Source of the DNA: an uncultured Prevotellaceae bacterium
GTDB taxonomy: Bacteria; Bacteroidota; Bacteroidia; Bacteroidales; Bacteroidaceae
Assembly: GCA_946413885.1 (NCBI GenBank)
Contig: CAMKMK010000158.1
Span: 1-5,457 of the forward strand
Direction of reading: 5' to 3'
DNA: 5,457 bases
This document shows, one piece after another, positions 5,017 to 5,457 of this stretch (positions within the stretch are counted from its first letter, which is position 1; each line of letters opens with the position of its first letter). The position numbers were made by a program, and so were the translations under genes. A model generated the notes under the pieces. That model made no database searches, had not been told where the DNA came from, and saw nothing but the letters and a program-made list of their open reading frames with translations.

Positions 5017-5457
5017 ATGGAAAAGTATGTCTTAGCCCTTGATCAGGGAACCAGCAGCTCACGTTCAATCCTTTTCAACCAAAAAGGAGACATCTGTTCT
5101 GTGGCGCAAAAAGAGTTTACGCAGTATTTCCCTACCCCCGGTTGGGTAGAGCATGATCCTAAGGAAATATGGTCTTCTCAGTACGAAGTGATGCTCAAGG
5201 CACTCAAGCAGGTTGGAAGTGATGGTAGTGATATAGTCGCATTAGGTATTACCAACCAACGGGAGACAACAATTGTATGGGATGCCAAGACGGGAGAACC
5301 TGTGTATAATGCCATTGTGTGGCAAGATCGCCGTACATGTGAATATTGCGATAGTTTGAAGGAGTTGGGACTGGTAGAAGACATTCGGCAACGAACAGGC
5401 TTGATTGTTGATGCCTACTTCAGCGCAACTAAGATACATTGGATATTGGAGAATGTT
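5017..5457 (+). CDS. glpK: Glycerol kinase, N-terminal part (truncated by window edge)
   Basis: The first 147 codons are present and the frame is open to the right edge; the full enzyme is about 500 residues. Glycerol kinase is a cytosolic FGGY-family enzyme that phosphorylates glycerol with ATP to sn-glycerol 3-phosphate, for catabolism or lipid synthesis. The identification is firm: LALDQGTSSSR (residues 6-16; D9 and phosphate-binding loop), PGWVEHDPKEIW (41-52), GITNQRETTIVWD (77-89; R82 and E83 contact glycerol in the E. coli enzyme), NAIVWQDRR (98-106) and DAYFSATK (132-139; Y134 contacts glycerol). All align closely with E. coli GlpK as I recall it. The start is fixed by MEKYVLALDQG, since an upstream ATG at 5004 is followed by a stop after one codon. 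Neighbours such as glpF or glpD would lie outside the window. Confidence 0.96.
   Translation, partial: MEKYVLALDQGTSSSRSILFNQKGDICSVAQKEFTQYFPTPGWVEHDPKEIWSSQYEVMLKALKQVGSDGSDIVALGITNQRETTIVWDAKTGEPVYNAIVWQDRRTCEYCDSLKELGLVEDIRQRTGLIVDAYFSATKIHWILENV

Noticed and set aside
4886..5068. Minus-strand 60-codon frame overlapping the glpK start
   Set aside because: It is antisense to a certain gene, has no recognisable motif or promoter, and runs over the glpK coding region.

Overview
The window looks like ordinary chromosomal DNA of a Bacteroidales bacterium (Bacteroides/Prevotella-like). Three things point there: moderate GC; several TAnnTTTG boxes, the -7 element of the Bacteroidetes primary sigma factor, placed just upstream of genes; and a high density of short envelope lipoproteins and exported enzymes, with few Shine-Dalgarno-like sites. 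I see no tRNA, rRNA, IS element, phage gene or CRISPR array.

Layout, left to right. A strong hairpin (17-53) closes an upstream transcript. Next come three plus-strand genes: an exported endonuclease/exonuclease/phosphatase-fold hydrolase (78-818), a MutT-type Nudix hydrolase (920-1423) and a small lipoprotein-like protein (1416-1634) that overlaps the Nudix gene and starts at GTG. A minus-strand lipoprotein (1662-2225) meets these head-on. It is divergent from a glycine-zipper lipoprotein (2388-3014), and the 162 bp between the two holds a TATCTTTG box on each strand. A membrane protein with a bacterial PH domain (3101-3607) follows, with its own TAATTTTG box. It converges, 9 bp apart, on a minus-strand exported Gfo/Idh/MocA oxidoreductase (3617-4729). 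The 287 bp to the right hold a 12-bp palindrome, a TATTTTTG box and a possible 46-codon reading frame. The window ends inside the glycerol kinase gene glpK (5017 onward, truncated by the edge).

The genes do not form one pathway. The Nudix/small-lipoprotein pair is the only likely tight operon. Five of the eight main genes encode proteins predicted to be exported or membrane-bound (a sixth, the GTG-start small protein, is probable), so the region is mainly envelope biology with two cytosolic enzymes (Nudix hydrolase, glycerol kinase). I found no convincing new multi-gene system. The points most worth checking are the very regular glycine zippers, the GTG-start overlapping lipoprotein, the exported oxidoreductase without a twin-arginine signal, and the short frame ahead of glpK.
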